Of a DNA stretch of 64,000 bases, positions 27,596 to 39,700 are shown in pieces; position 1 is the first letter of the stretch; every line of letters begins with the position of its first letter. Position numbers and translations under genes: made by a program. Source of the DNA: Ramazzottius varieornatus (taxonomy: Eukaryota; Tardigrada; Eutardigrada; Parachela; Ramazzottiidae); the NCBI GenBank assembly GCA_001949185.1, contig BDGG01000002.1:3171679-3235678 (forward strand), in the 5' to 3' direction. A model generated the notes under the pieces. That model was not told the DNA's origin. It saw nothing but the letters and a program-made list of their open reading frames with translations, and ran no database searches.

Positions 27596-28743
27596 GACTA
27601 GCTAGTGGTTCTGACCACTGGGAAGGCCGAGCAAAGGAGGCAAAAGATTATAGGCCTCACATTTCTACTGCGTTACGTTGCACTTCCGAGTAAAACAGTT
27701 TCTGTGACCCGGATCAAGTTACGCATTTGTTTTCAGGGATTCGGGAAGACCGTACAAATCGCTTAACCGCAGTACTTGGTAGTACACCTAAGCTCCGTTG
27801 CGCGAATGGCATACTTTTGAGTTAAAGCTCTCTAAAGTCGGCGACGATTCCGATCCGTTTGAAGTTTTCTCTGCGACCATGTTTGTCCATCAAAGCTATC
27901 GACTGACATCAGCCGTTTTTCAGCGAAGTGTCCCGGAAGTCTAGAAACGACTTTGGATCTTTCAAGCACCGTGATAGGGCTGGAGGCGGGACGTGTGACG
28001 CCTCATACCTCTGCCCGCACACACCCCCTCTAGCTGCGCAACTGCAACGGGGTGATTTCCTCGAGGGGTACCCTTCAAAAAGAGAATCTGTATCTCTCTT
28101 CCCACTAGATTCTGGCTTTGATGAGCATACATGTATGTGGAAAGAGTTCCGTGGCTTGAGACGCGTTGTCACGCTTCTTGCTCGCAACGACTTAAATTAC
28201 GAAGTCCGCGAACGGAGTAAGGTCCACTGTGATGAAATGAAGTTTCACCATGAGGGGCCGCAAGCAATACAACCAGAACGCACTAGTTCTCAAAACTTGG
28301 CACTTCGTGCGGTCACAGCTATCATGCCAGAGATGCAAAATTATACCTCAAAAAACGAGGAAACTACGGCCTGTGAGGAAACTACGAGGAAACGAGGAAA
28401 CTACGGCACCCTTACCGCTACTTGATACCGCTTCGCCGTCGGGAGTCCGGTACAAGGTCGGGAAACTGCCTTCTCGATAACTGTGTTACCGTCCGTCTAC
28501 CGCAAAATGTGTTTGCTTTGAATTCGCCAGTTAATACGGGCAAGCATTCCGAGTTGCATTTTCAACGTTGCTTGGATATGAGATGTTCGATTAGATCATT
28601 GAATCGCATCCTTTTTAATGTCACTAGTGTTGAAAGTCTCGCTAGTTGTACTGTGCTCGCACTATGCTTGCAGATGTACTAGAATCTGAGCTATATAGAA
28701 TCGGTTCGTAGTATTGCATACAGGTTAGCTTCGTTTGCGCAAC
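27596..28743. other. Intergenic between the paired membrane genes
   Basis: No exon was recognised. The only structure I can name is a short tandem repeat at 28354-28407. It presumably contains the promoter of gene B just before 28744. Confidence 0.35.
28354..28407 (+). repeat. Short tandem repeat of GAGGAAACTACG
   Basis: Three imperfect copies of GAGGAAACTACG, each with a few extra bases, lie side by side between the two four-helix genes. Confidence 0.7.
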
Positions 28744-30442
28744 ATGGTGGTCCAAATCTATACTGATTCTACTGACGATGAGGTTTACCGCCAACAGGTT
28801 TGTCACACCTCGCCCTCACAGTCGGATCGATGAGCTATCATGGGTATCACAAGCAATCACTGCCATAAAGTCTCTATCTTGTACATCGTGAGTCGGTAGA
28901 TTACTTTCGAGTGCGGTTTTGACGCGCTGTAAGTAACCCCGCCGGGAGCACCCAATTTGAAGAGAAGCACGGTAAGAATTCTGACTTTGGTATTATAGAT
29001 TGTTGGCTTGTTCGAATTGGTATGGCATACATGGATCATCTTGTATTTTCTCGAAAACTTTCTCTTGGACCTTATCTCGCTGATATTTGCCACTGTTATC
29101 CTCGGACTTGGCGGTAGTCTACGTGGAATCACTCGCGATGTAACCACCATTTACTTCGATAATTCCATTCAAAGTCAATCTAAAGTTCAGAGAAGTGGAT
29201 AATATCAGGCTTCGGCTGGGTGGTGTGATGTCCCAGTCGCCATCCTGCTGTCGTTCGCTGGCTAGACAAATGACCAAATTCTTCGTCTTTGCGACTGGGG
29301 AAGTAGAGAAGCGGCGAAGCAGATATTCAGCCAAATTTAATTTTCTCTAGCCAGTGAACGATATTGGTAGGACGACCGTGACGTCACATCACTCATCCAA
29401 ATTTTGATGTTGCTACACGCGGCTGGCCTCATTATTGGCCTGGACAAGATTTCTGGCCGGACAGGCTGGCGTCAGTTCAACGCAGAGATTGTGATACTCC
29501 AACAGAAACTAGCCCCGTGACGTCCGCGAGTGACATGTCGCAGTGTAGTATGCGGAATAAAGTGACATTCCAGATTTCGTTTCTTATTTCGTTCTTCTTT
29601 TCCTATCTTGAGCAAGCTTTCTCCGGAAAATGGCGGAAGGCCTAAGAGCAAGCGACGGCGAAACTATACGGAGGACAGCCTGAAAAATGCAGTTCGTGCG
29701 GTAGCGGGAGGAATGTCAGTTCGATATGCCTCAGTCACGCATGGTGTTCCGCGCAGGACTATTTTCGACTACGAAAGATCTCTCATAGCTCAGAATATAA
29801 TCAAATTTACGATGATTGGGATGATCTTTGCAAAACGTTCGGTTATTCGTGTAGGTAAAGCGGTAATGTGTGGTGAAAGCCAGCTCTGTTTCACCCACAA
29901 CCGAATACAGCTGACCGAGCCGCCGATTCGGAAATCAGTGGCCAGAATTCTTGTTCAGGCCAATAATGAGGCCAGCCGCGTGTGCTTCAGTGAACTTTTC
30001 GGATTGCATTTGAGTGGAACTAATTGTGCTCTCACCCGTACTCTTTGTCCTCTCCGTTTTCGGACGAACTATTACTCTTGTTCTCGATTATCAGGGGAGC
30101 CGTTTCTACGAGTTCTACATCTGGTCGATAGTCCTGGAGGTTACGATAATGGTCCATCTGGTTGGCGGGGTACTGTGGTTTGGCACGGCAGACGCACTAC
30201 GACGCCAGGAAGGCTCCTACAGAATAGGTTACAGAGACACTTACATCAACTGGCGACTTGTTCAAGCAATCGTCGATTTAGTTATCAATCTGATTCTGCT
30301 GAGCACAGAGTCTTCTACTGTACAGTCCAGTCGCTCGAAATGTGCACAAAATTTTTCGGATTCTAACCACGAGAATCACTCAAAGTTGACAATACTGCTA
30401 ACCATGCCTACACAGACAGAAACGTGCTACTCGATTACTTGA
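28744..30442 (+). CDS. Four-helix membrane protein gene B, C-terminus inside a transposon
   Basis: Paralogue of gene A; function unknown. Exon 1, 28744-28797, is 54 bases exactly as in gene A. Exon 2, 28999-29139, encodes IVGLFELVWHTWIILYF... ATVILGLGGSLRG and aligns with gene A's exon 2. Exon 3, from about 30095, encodes GSRFYEFYIWSIVLEVTIMV... VQAIVDLVINLILL. The intron between exons 2 and 3 is about 955 bases and contains a complete inverted-repeat element (29416-29982). The frame of exon 3 runs at 30323 straight into a Tc1/mariner-like MITE, which supplies the last ~40 codons and the stop near 30440. The native C-terminus is therefore probably lost. Multiple hydrophobic helices suggest a plasma or endomembrane protein. 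Exon limits of exon 3 are approximate. Confidence 0.5.
29416..29982. mobile_element. Inverted-repeat element carrying a Pipsqueak-type HTH
   Basis: Terminal repeats of about 43 bases (29416-29458 and 29940-29982) share CACGCGGCTGGCCTCATTAT, then GGCCTG.ACAAGA and TTCTGGCC. Inside, from about 29640, a frame encodes KSKRRRNYTEDSLKNAVRAV followed by SVRYASVTHGVPRRTIFDY, a psq-type helix-turn-helix as found at the N-terminus of pogo-like transposases. There is no DDE domain and no in-frame ATG close by, so the element is a truncated, non-autonomous relic. It lies in an intron of gene B. Related ends occur in the MFSD6-like gene at 31425-31600. Confidence 0.75.
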
Positions 30443-30578
30443 TTATCCCCGTGGAAGCCCGGTGTAATGTATGTGTGAAATGATTTTCATCTTTAGCTTG
30501 ACATGCTGTTTGGTATATGTTTAGCAGGCCCTAAACTGAAACCCAAAACGGCTGTACACATTTCGAGCGACTAGACTG
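30323..30578. mobile_element. Tc1/mariner-like MITE with TA duplication
   Basis: The ends CAGTCCAGTCGCTCGAAATG and, inverted, CAGTCTAGTCGCTCGAAATG are flanked on both sides by TA (30321-30322 and 30579-30580). CAGT ends and TA targets are typical of Tc1/mariner elements. There is no transposase. A second, right-truncated copy begins at 35880. Confidence 0.8.
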
Positions 30579-31031
30579 TACTCGAAATATGTACTGCAAC
30601 GACTGCCTGGCCATACGCACTGTAGGGAAAAACATAATTGTATGCACAGTTTCGACGATCTGGTCATCCTCACACTTCAGTCTGATTTAGATTGGCGGTG
30701 GGAAAGTAGCTCTGATCTACCGTCTGACGAGTGCAAGCGAATCCCAGCTCGATCTAGCACTGGTGCCAGTGTCCGCAAATTTGGGAGTGGTTGTTGCGAA
30801 ATTGCCTTCACACTAAGCGTCTGCTTCCTGATCTTCTTGCGCGGTTTCTAGCACTTTGAATTACTTGTTGAAAATCTTGTACATATATCCCGAATCACGG
30901 TTGTTTCGGAAGCTCTTCATGATGCAGGAAAGATAGTCTTCATATAAATGATGAAAGCGTAAACATATAACTATTTTACACAGGGCACATCAGTGACATC
31001 ACTGTCTACATACAGGTAACGTAATTCTGAA

Positions 31032-33493
31032 TCAGTTCAGTAGATTAATTCGCGGTCTGATCGTTCCACGGTAGGTGCCGCCAACGTGAGGCCCCAGAGC
31101 GTCGTGCACGGCACACTGCTCCAACTGCGTTGTTTCTTCTTTCGATAGTGGAGATTGCTCGGATTCTTTTGAGGTTTCACTGTTTCCGTCCCGAGGTCCA
31201 ACCGTCTCGTAGAATTCCCGTCCCTCGTCAACCTCCAGTTGGCTTCTGGATCTCTTCCTTCTCAAACAGGTCATTTGCACCAAACCGTATAGTGCGGCAA
31301 CACAAAAGCTGGCTACGGCAAAGATGCGGTAAGTCATACGGGGCTTCAGATGGTCGAACATAATGCCGCCAATCAGTGACCCAATGCCCCGGCCTAGAGT
31401 GCGAACAAATATTAGCCAAACAGGTACACGCGACTGGCCCAACTGCCGGCCTGGACAAGACTTCCGGCCACTGGCCGAGAACTGCAGCGCTTCATCTGAT
31501 TGGACATTTTAGCTGGCAGCTATCCACTGCTTCCGGCGGGTGGTCGGACGGTTTGTCCAGGCCAGTAGTTAGGCCATTAGTTATTCCAGTTGCGTGTGCA
31601 AGCAAAACATTGAGATTGAGTTCTTACCAAACGCTGCATGCGCGCCTCCTTGTATGCTTTGTACGGAAGCCAAGTAGTCTGGTGCAATCTTCCCGGTATA
31701 CGTTGAGGCAACAACCTGTCGTACAATACAGAAACGTTAACATTGTACTTGTACGGTACCACCTTGAAACTAATGGCCTTCTTTTGAACCACTACTATCA
31801 AGTTGAGCTGAGAGCCTACCCAAAGAAGCGACGTGGTGAATGCCTCAAGGACTTCGATGGGAACCACGTAAAATGGATTCTGGAGGAAAGAGTATCCGAG
31901 AAAGCGGAACCCGTATAGAACAAGGACGAAACATCTGTCAATATTAAGTGTAAGCTTGCCGACCAGATCCAGCTACTATATAGTACTTTGCATAAGGGTT
32001 GAAATGTATGACAATGCTTACATCAGCTTCCAGTGGCCGAACTTGCGAATGAAGAACGTGGAGGCCGCCACCACAGGCAACGCTGCTAAGCAAGATATGG
32101 TCGTGGTGAATCCGAGGAACCATTTCGGCGAACCAAGTTCTTCCAGGTATACAAAGATAAAACTGTAAAGAAATTACAGTACGATTGAGTGGAAACCAGA
32201 TAGCACAGCACTGTGAACTTACTTTTCGATAAAGCCCCAGAAGCATCCAGTGATGAACATGATCGTAACGAACACCGCCACCTTCGGTTTCTTCAAGATC
32301 TTCACCACATTCTTGCCCACTTCATCCGACGGAGGTTTCTTCTCCAATACCACAAAGCACATCATGATAGTGGCCAGCGACATTGCCAGCCCAAAGATGT
32401 AGAACGTGGGTGAGTAGTCCGCGATGGCCTTCCCCCTACTGGCCAGCTGCACGAAATATCCCGAGATGGGCGTCAGAGCTGCCATGCCGATCAACGACCA
32501 CGTCCGTTGCATACCTAAGTCTCCCTTGTGCTCCTTAGACATCTGGTACGCCAAGGCGTCCATCATAGGGAACACAGTCTGCATGCCAATGGCCGCTAGG
32601 TATCGAATGACGATGTACATTGTGAGGGTTAGAGTACGGTCTCCTGGCACGATCTTGTATTGACGCAGGACAAGCTCGTGCTCGAATGGTTGTGCACTGC
32701 AAGTCACAGCGCAGTCCGCGGACGTCGCTGCAGAACAAGCCACCGATGACACCGGCTGCCCTTTTTCAGCGTGAAAGTTGCTCCAGGTTGTTTCACCTCC
32801 GGCATTGATGGTAATGCTTCCGTTCGTCAGATATCTTCCTTCAAAATCGGAGTATATCGAACAATCGGCCGGCGAAAGATTGTCGACTGGATACAGGCAT
32901 AGCACAGGAATGTCTGGACATGTCGTCGCGCATCGCATGAACTGAAGCAACACTTTAGGAGATTCATTACCGGTTGAAAGTGCATGCTTAGGTAGTGAGA
33001 TAATACTTGCAGAAGAGTTTGGAGAAATTGGCTGGTATTCTTTGTGCGAAAAATATGAGGATGAATTGGAACAATGATAAGTAAGCGTGAATTCTGGTAG
33101 GGGGAGATCCACAATGGTGTTCGCCATTGCAATGGGTGGAACGAACATCAGCAGGACATGGCTAACTGCAGTGAAGGCCAGAAATGTCATGAAGACTGCT
33201 TTGTAGTTACCGATGCGGTCGGCGAGCCAGCCGCCAATCGGGGGACCCACGAAACTCACAAATGGCATCACCGCGTAGATTAAGGCGATTTCCGTGAGAG
33301 TTAGTCCAAGGGACTTCATATGAATGGTCATAAAGGGATAGAGTGCGGTAGCGGCACCATTGTACGCGAAGAGGATGATCTTGAGTGGGAGAAGCTTGTA
33401 ATTGATCTGGAAGAGTTCGCGGAGTTTTTGACGGAAGGGTTTCGTGGTTCGCAACAAGCCGGACTTCCGCTCGGGCGTTTCCGTTTCCTCCAT
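31032..33493 (-). CDS. MFSD6-like major facilitator superfamily transporter
   Basis: A twelve-helix-type transporter of the MFSD6/MFS_1-like group, 658 residues in five exons with closed phases: 32223-33493, 32022-32162, 31820-31934, 31628-31715, 31032-31393. Exon 1 begins MEETETPERKSGLL and encodes helices starting KIILFAYNGAATALYPFMTI, the loop GPPIGGWLADRIGNYKAVF (MFS loop 2-3 signature with G..ADR.G), a long extracellular loop with many Cys and Asn-X-Ser/Thr sites, and then YIVIRYLAAIGMQTVFPMMD. Later exons give FIFVYLEELGSPKWFLGFTT, CFVLVLYGFRFLGYSF, IQGGAHAAFGRGIGSLIGG and a hydrophilic C-terminus. The substrate is unknown; vertebrate MFSD6 is best known as a putative orphan transporter. 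Intron 4 is almost entirely a transposable element. The start at 33493 is the first Met of the frame. Confidence 0.9.
31425..31600. mobile_element. MITE filling MFSD6-like intron 4
   Basis: Inverted ends: ACACGCGACTGGCCCAACTG, then GGCCTGGACAAGACTTCCGG at left, answered at right by the reverse complements of CACACGCAACTGGAAT and GGCCTGGACAAACCGTCC. The ends resemble those of the psq-HTH element at 29416-29982 (CACGCGGCTGGCC...GGCCTGGACAAG), so it is probably a deletion derivative of that family. The host intron spans 31394-31627. Confidence 0.65.
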
Positions 33494-34799
33494 CGCAGTA
33501 TGAAGAAGATTTAGTAGTGCAAAGCTACTGGCGAAAGTGACAACTTAAACCTGCCACAGTTCAAAACGCGAAAAGATTGTCAGCATCAGTGTTTTGATTT
33601 CTGCGATAATTCCGATGAGTGCCGAGCATCTTGACGGAGGTGGAAATAGATAAATCACAGAGATATCGTCAGCACAGAAAAACCTTAGATTGCATTTATA
33701 TCAAACTTCGTCTAGTTTATGATATTTTGGGATGATGGGATCAGCTGATATCCGCTCGCAAAGAAACAAAGTTATCGTTTACTGCCCGCCGTGCCCGGAT
33801 GTCCGTGACAATGATCGGCAGTAAAACGTTCGAACACTAGAAGAATAGGGCGCCGTATGACTCAACTGCAAATCTCATTGGAAATGGCATAAACAGTACG
33901 ACTGAACGCCGGAGGGATGCGACCGTCTGGTTACTGAACGTTTTTCGCCCTGGAGAGCTGTATTATCTCGTCTGAAAGTCACAGCCTTCGAGACACTGCG
34001 CTTTGTGTGCTTAGCTGAACTGGCCGCTGAAAAGATGGGACAGCACAATGGGCCAGGCGGAAAAAGTATGGCACATACTTGTGTAACGTTCATCATTTGA
34101 CTTTTGTTGTAATGTGTGAAAACGGATGTTTTTGGTAACATTTTGTCAGCTTTTGTGCAGGACAGTGGGGAACGTTCTGCTACAGATACTACGTAACATT
34201 TTATTAATGGACACAGCATCACCGTATTTCAAACATTTCTTCGCAAATAAATAGCTTGGCATACAGGGAAAGTAAAATTCGTCGTACTCAGACATCCAAC
34301 GACAAAGGAAACACTGTTCATGTGCAAAACCGTAAGAAGCTGAGAAACAGAAAAGTGGCCGCACTGAAAACAGATAGAAGATTGGGCTACCCGGAAATCA
34401 AAGATCGAAATCGTTTGTCAAAAGCAAATCAGAGAAATTACCGGGAATATCGAAGAAAATAATACCTACTGATGAGCGTTTTAGCCAATAAATAGAAAAG
34501 TAGACGTCAGGGGAGCAGGGGACGATACGCAGGAACACCTCGAAACCACGCCCAACACTTTCGTTTGAATTCATTCCACTTTTTTATATTCAAAATAGCG
34601 GCGTTGATATCGCTAATCGACGGCGCTTGGACTTCCTTTTGCCGGCAGTAAATTCCGACAAGACCTGGAAAGCTACGGGCACTGACGAGCTGCTGTACTT
34701 CGCCTACCAAAATTGATTGGCTTGAATGCTGCTGGACAATAACGATTGATTGATCGTTCGACACTACAGTGAGTTTGTGCAAGGCGAAGTACTACAGCT
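33494..34799. other. Upstream of MFSD6-like gene, no gene recognised
   Basis: This holds the 5' flank of the transporter plus open frames without recognisable domains on both strands. A minus-strand frame at 34507-34782 may belong to the 3' part of the unidentified gene that follows. I see nothing I can name. Confidence 0.35.
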
Positions 34800-34839
34800 C
34801 TTCAGTGGCTACGGGTGAGGCGAATTCACCAGATTGATG

Positions 34840-35422
34840 TCCTGATCTCCAGTCGACAGAGAAAGTTGAAGATGGAAACCTCGAGCTGCTCATTGCCTCT
34901 TACATTTCGAATAGATTTTCAGCGTATCCCATATCACAGCCAGCTTTGGCTGATCCAACACGGTTTTTTCCTTGGTTATTACGCCAGCAGACACTGATCT
35001 TCAGTTCGTCTGCACTGAAAACTTGCCGTGCCGCAATCTTCTGAAAATACAGCAAGTCGTACAGATAATATAATTAGCAGCTGAATGAATCCATAAATCG
35101 AAGTACGAACTCGGACTGCCGCGGCTCGCCAGATGTCGTTGAAGAGCATCAAGTCCTGTGAGAGACAGTGTTACTGTATCTGGTTAATAAGTGACGATGG
35201 AAAAACTTTTGCGACTGCGTTATTAGGACGCACCTTTTCATTACCGTTTGTGCGCGCAGAGACTTGAAAAACCCACCAGTAAAGCGGTCGTTTCGATCCA
35301 CCGACCGGAAGCTGGGGACTGCTTTCGCGAGAGACTCGTCCATGCCGGTTGACTCGTTAAGATCGACAAGTTCGGACTCAAGGTCACTGCCATCGTCGTC
35401 ATAATCGTGGAAGACCGGATTT
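34840..35422 (-). CDS. Unidentified minus-strand gene fragment (at least two exons)
   Basis: The product is not recognised. A good exon at 35245-35422 (acceptor TTACAG, donor GTAATG) encodes an acidic then basic stretch: NPVFHDYDDDGSDLESELVD, then MDESLAKAVPSFRSVDRNDR and FTGGFFKSLRAQT. The next exon starts at 35155 (DLMLFNDIWRAAAVRVRTSI) in matching phase. A further exon starting near 35042 could read KIAARQVFSADELKISVCWR and continue to about 34895. The 5' end and stop are not resolved. Phase agreement and sensible splice sites argue for a real gene, but nearby repeats make a transposon-derived origin possible. Confidence 0.35.
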
Positions 35423-35597
35423 CTGTAACGTCAACCTCCAATAAAATAGCTTCCGCTGCTGGCTAAGTTAGAGGATAGCTCTGATTAATGAGCGCACAAT
35501 GTTAAATTAAAGGATCTGGAAGAAATCAGCACTAACTAAAAATGGTGGGTCATTCAATCAAATCAAAGGTTGAGAACAATGGATGTGACCAAGTCCG

Positions 35598-35868
35598 CAG
35601 TCAAGTCTACAAGTGGAACCATCGGTGGCTGCGCCATAGAATCTTCAGACCAGCAACTGGCTCTAAGAAGTGACAGCGTGAGGTAGCCACTCAACTGCTT
35701 AGCGCTGCCGGAGCTTGCTGCGGCCTTGTGATCTCGAGAAAGTAATCCAATCAACGGCTGGCACAGGGGGCCGCTTGCCCAGCTGTCACTGCTTACGGCC
35801 AGTGGCTGGTCTGAGGATTCTATGGCGCCGCCACCCATGGGTGGAACTGTACATGAGTCAAAGCTGTT
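35598..35868. mobile_element. Fold-back MITE, ~95-base arms
   Basis: The left arm (35598-35690) and right arm (35775-35868) are inverted copies sharing GCGCCATAGAATC, TCAGACCAGC and ACTGGC. There is no coding capacity. It ends about 10 bases before the second copy of the Tc1/mariner-like MITE. Confidence 0.75.
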
Positions 35869-35879
35869 AGGTAAGACTA

Positions 35880-36110
35880 CAGTCCAGTCGCTCGAAATGT
35901 GTACAAGATTTTTCAAATTCTAATCATGAAAATCATTCAAGTTAACAATGCTGCTCACCATGCCCATACAGACAGAAACTTGCGACTTGATTACTTGATT
36001 ACTCCAGTCAGAGCACGGCGTAATGTATGTGTGACGTAATTTTCAACTTCAGCTGGGCATGCTGTGTAGTGAATATATGGCAGGCCTTAAACTGGAATTG
36101 AGAATGTTAA
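35880..36110 (+). mobile_element. Second copy of the Tc1/mariner-like MITE, right end missing
   Basis: Starts CAGTCCAGTCGCTCGAAATG after a TA and follows the 30323 copy for about 220 bases (shared: CATACAGACAGAAAC-like, TTGATTACTTGATTA, GTAATGTATGTGTGA, GCAGGCC.TAAACTG). The matching right terminal repeat is not found. Confidence 0.75.
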
Positions 36111-36699
36111 GGACTTGCGGAGAGTTGAGCGTATACTGCAATGTTACGGTGGCGGCGAAGCTTCGCCTAAGTAACACTTACCAATTCCGGCTGAAGCTCC
36201 ATGTTAAGATTGTACTCCCTTCGTGGCATGACCTTTGGGTGCCTTGGACGGACACATAGAAAATTCCCATTTGCCAGTGTGAAACTGAGTTTCCGAGATT
36301 GGATTGCGCTATATGTTGCGGGGCTGTGAGTGCTGGGTTGAATGATAGTTGTATTACTTGGTGGTGTTGGCCTTTTAGCCGCAAACCGACCAGTCAGAGC
36401 GTGCAGTGCATGCACAGACTATGTGTTCATGTTGTGCAGGCTTGAAGGCGCGGTGTTGACAACTAGTCTGTGAGGAATGGTTGTAAATACTGATAAGGTT
36501 GGAGATAAGAATCTAAGTGTGTCGCCAGTAGAGAGCGAAATCCTCGGCTGGGCTTCAGGAGAGAGTGAATGGAATGTGCTCGTGAGTGTACAGCTACAGA
36601 GACACAGCTGTGAATTGTTTTGTTCTGGGTTTGCGTATTTGGTTTGGGTGGCTTGCTGACTAGTCGAATTCGTGAATGGATGGTATTGGTTAGCTGAGG
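36111..36699. other. Non-coding stretch downstream of the LINE
   Basis: No gene and no clear element ends were found. Some words (GAATGGAATGTGCTCGT...) resemble 41120-41160 on the other side of the LINE, which may hint at duplicated flanks, but the match is short. Confidence 0.3.
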
Positions 36700-36702
36700 G
36701 CT

Positions 36703-39700
36703 TATAATAATAATAAATGCTTTACTCGTGTATGATCACCAGCAGATTAGCTTAGCCTTGGACACAAGATCAAAGGACGGCAAGAGAGCCAAAGAAAAAG
36801 TTTCAGATCTAAAACATAACTACTTTAAACAATCATCGATGTTCTTTTCGCACCAAGAGAAGCTCCGCAGATCGAGACGATCTAGAAAGGGCTTGCAGGC
36901 AGGAAGAGTTTTGCAGCTTGCAGAGGAGAGACAGAACTGTTTATCATTGACCAGTGCAGATGCAACGTAGGCAAAGCTATCAGAGGCTACTTTCAAAAGT
37001 TCTAGTTCTTTGATTCTTGATGTCGGCACTACCCGGACTCTTTCTTGGGAAGCTTTTGCTGCATTCTGGCTCCTTGTCGTTGCCCGAGCAGGAGGATGCT
37101 GTGTCTTGTCAGCAGCTGTTAGCAGGAGATGTCCATCAGGAAAAACATTCGTCCAGATCTTGAATGCATTCACCATCGGGCCTTCGCTCTCCCCTCCCAC
37201 AGGTACTCTCACTGAACATCCGTCAAATGTTGGCGATACTGGCTGAAGTCGCTGTCGTGTTGGCCCTTTGGGAGCTTGCTCAGGCGGATGCTCTTAAGGA
37301 AATCTTTTTGTACTTGCTCCAGCTGCTTTTTGTGCTTGTGGCTTGAAGGGTTCCACACCGAGCAGGCGTATTCAGCAACAGGGCGAACGAGACTCTAGTA
37401 GAGAATTTTTCTGGCTGCACCGAACTGCTTCGGGAAGTACGAGCGAATGGCGTGGAGGCGTTTTCGGCACTCTGCAGTCACTGCATCCACCTGCACAGTC
37501 CAGTTGAGCTTCCTGTCCAGACCGACGCCCAAACACGTCGACTGACTTTCGATCGGAATCTTCTGGCCACTGATGGAGTAGCTGCCTTGAGGAACACGGA
37601 AACTTCCGCATATTTTAAAGGACAGTCGGATGTGGTGCGACTTGCTTGGGTTGAGGCTCAGCCCGGCTTCTCTAAAGTTTTCCCCCAGCTGGTCCAGACA
37701 CTTTTGAGAAGCTTGGCAGTCTTCGGCCTTACCGATCACCTGGTGGGCCACCAAGTCATCAGCATACTGAAACATCTCACACTTAACCGAGCTGGAGAGC
37801 TTATTTACCGTCACAATGAAGAGCAGACGGCCCAGAACGGAACCTTGCGGAACGCCTGACCGGACTTCACTGAACTCACCGTAGTAGCCTCCAACTGTCA
37901 CTCTTTGGGTTCTGCCGCGTTGGTAGTCGGACATCAGCTCCAGCAGGTAACCGGTGACGCCATGGTCTTGGAGGCTCTTCACCGGTACATCATAGGGAAC
38001 TCTGTCGAACGTCTTGGTGCAGTCAAGGAACACTGATTCGACTTCTTTCTTCTTCGACAGACCTTGCGACCACTGGTGGACTATGTGGAGCAACTGTGCT
38101 TCGGTGGATCTCTTTGACCTGAAACCAAACTGCCTCGAAGTCAGCAAATGATTCCTCTCTAAAAAGCCCAGTATGCGAACAGATAACACTCTCTCGAAAA
38201 CTTTAAGCAAGGAGACAAGAGAGAAATTGGACTCCAGGTGACGTTACCTTTGTTTGGGATTGGTACGACATCGGCCTTCTTCCAGGAGGAGGGATACTGC
38301 TTTGTGGTGAGGATCAGGTTGAAGAGGCGGGTAAACGGGTACACCAATGCTGAACCAGCTGCCTTGCGCAAAGCATTTGTCAAGAGCGATGAGCCTGCCG
38401 CTTTCTTACCAGGGAGTTTCCATAGTACATCCCATATTTCCGGTCCAGTCACTGTCAGCATTGGCAGCCAGTCTTTGCATCTTGTAGCAGTAGAGGGGAC
38501 TTGATTGTTGATCGGTTGGCAATGTTCCCCACACTGGCCGTAATCTTTCTGAAATACGTTGGCTATGTATTCCGCTTTATCCTTTGGGTGAACCAGGTAT
38601 TTGTGTCCGGTGCCGTGTACAGGAATCGGAGGAATGCTTTCGGACTTCGTGGACCGCGTCACGTGCTTCCACAGCGCATCTGGACGTCTTCTTGACAGAG
38701 TGGCGATGTTTCGTAGTTGCTTCGTCTTTGTTGCCTTGAGGTGCCTCTTCGTTTCTCTTGCGCGATCCACCCAAGAGTTGTGGTCCCTTGAATCTTTAGT
38801 TTCGGTCCATTTTCGGCAAGCCGCGTCACGTCTCTTAAGACTGTCAATAGTCCGTGGGGAGAGTGATGGTCGGGTAAGACTTCTCGATCCAACTTTCTTC
38901 AACCTAGAATGTTTCTGCGCAATTTCCACTGGTTTAGCTTCGAAGGTAACGACGGCCACATCTGAGTTACACTGTGCATCAAAGAACGACTTCCAGTCCA
39001 AGCCAGCCACTTCTTTACGGAATTCTTGCTGACTTCCGGTCTCGAGCACCCATATTGGTTTCGGAGGCGTAGGGAAATTCACTGTCCACACTTTCACCAG
39101 ACAATGCAGTCCGCATTGGTCGTTAGGAAACGTCAGCTTAGGGAGGATATTGACTTAGCCGGACAAGGCTCAGCTGGGTGACGAAAGGGAGATCCAAGCA
39201 CGAAGACGACTCTTTTCATACTCTGGTGACTCCCCGGACTCTTTGGAACAGCCCGAATTCTTTAACGACGGAAAGTAGCTCCCTTGTACGAGATTTCTTT
39301 GCTGACATGCCCTCCCAGTCGATGTCTGGACAGTTGAAATCGCCCAGCAGGATCAGATTTCTTCTGAGGTAGGGTGGTATCTTTTGGAGAGAGGTACGTG
39401 GCTTTGCGAATACCTCCATATCGTATCCTGGAGCGTACAATACACCGATCACTGCGATCATCTTTCATCCCACTACCTTCAGCCACAGCAACTCGAGACC
39501 TTCTACTTCATACTCGTCGATCCTCAACGTTTGAAGGTCCTTCCTGGCAATGACAGCGACGCCACCGCCGGTTTCCTTCTGACATCCGGCGCGATCTTTC
39601 CTGTAGACGCTGTATTTCTGCAAATCAGCGATCAACTCATCTGTCACTGTATCGTCCGCCATTGTCTCGACGAAGGCTCCGATGTCGACGCTGCCTTTCT

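Noticed and set aside
30014-30094. Start of gene B exon 3 at 30014
   Set aside because: There is no ATG; the stretch before the acceptor TATCAG at 30091-30094 is more likely intron.
37452-37859. Plus-strand open frames across the LINE
   Set aside because: They are antisense shadows of the reverse transcriptase frame with its YADD box on the minus strand.
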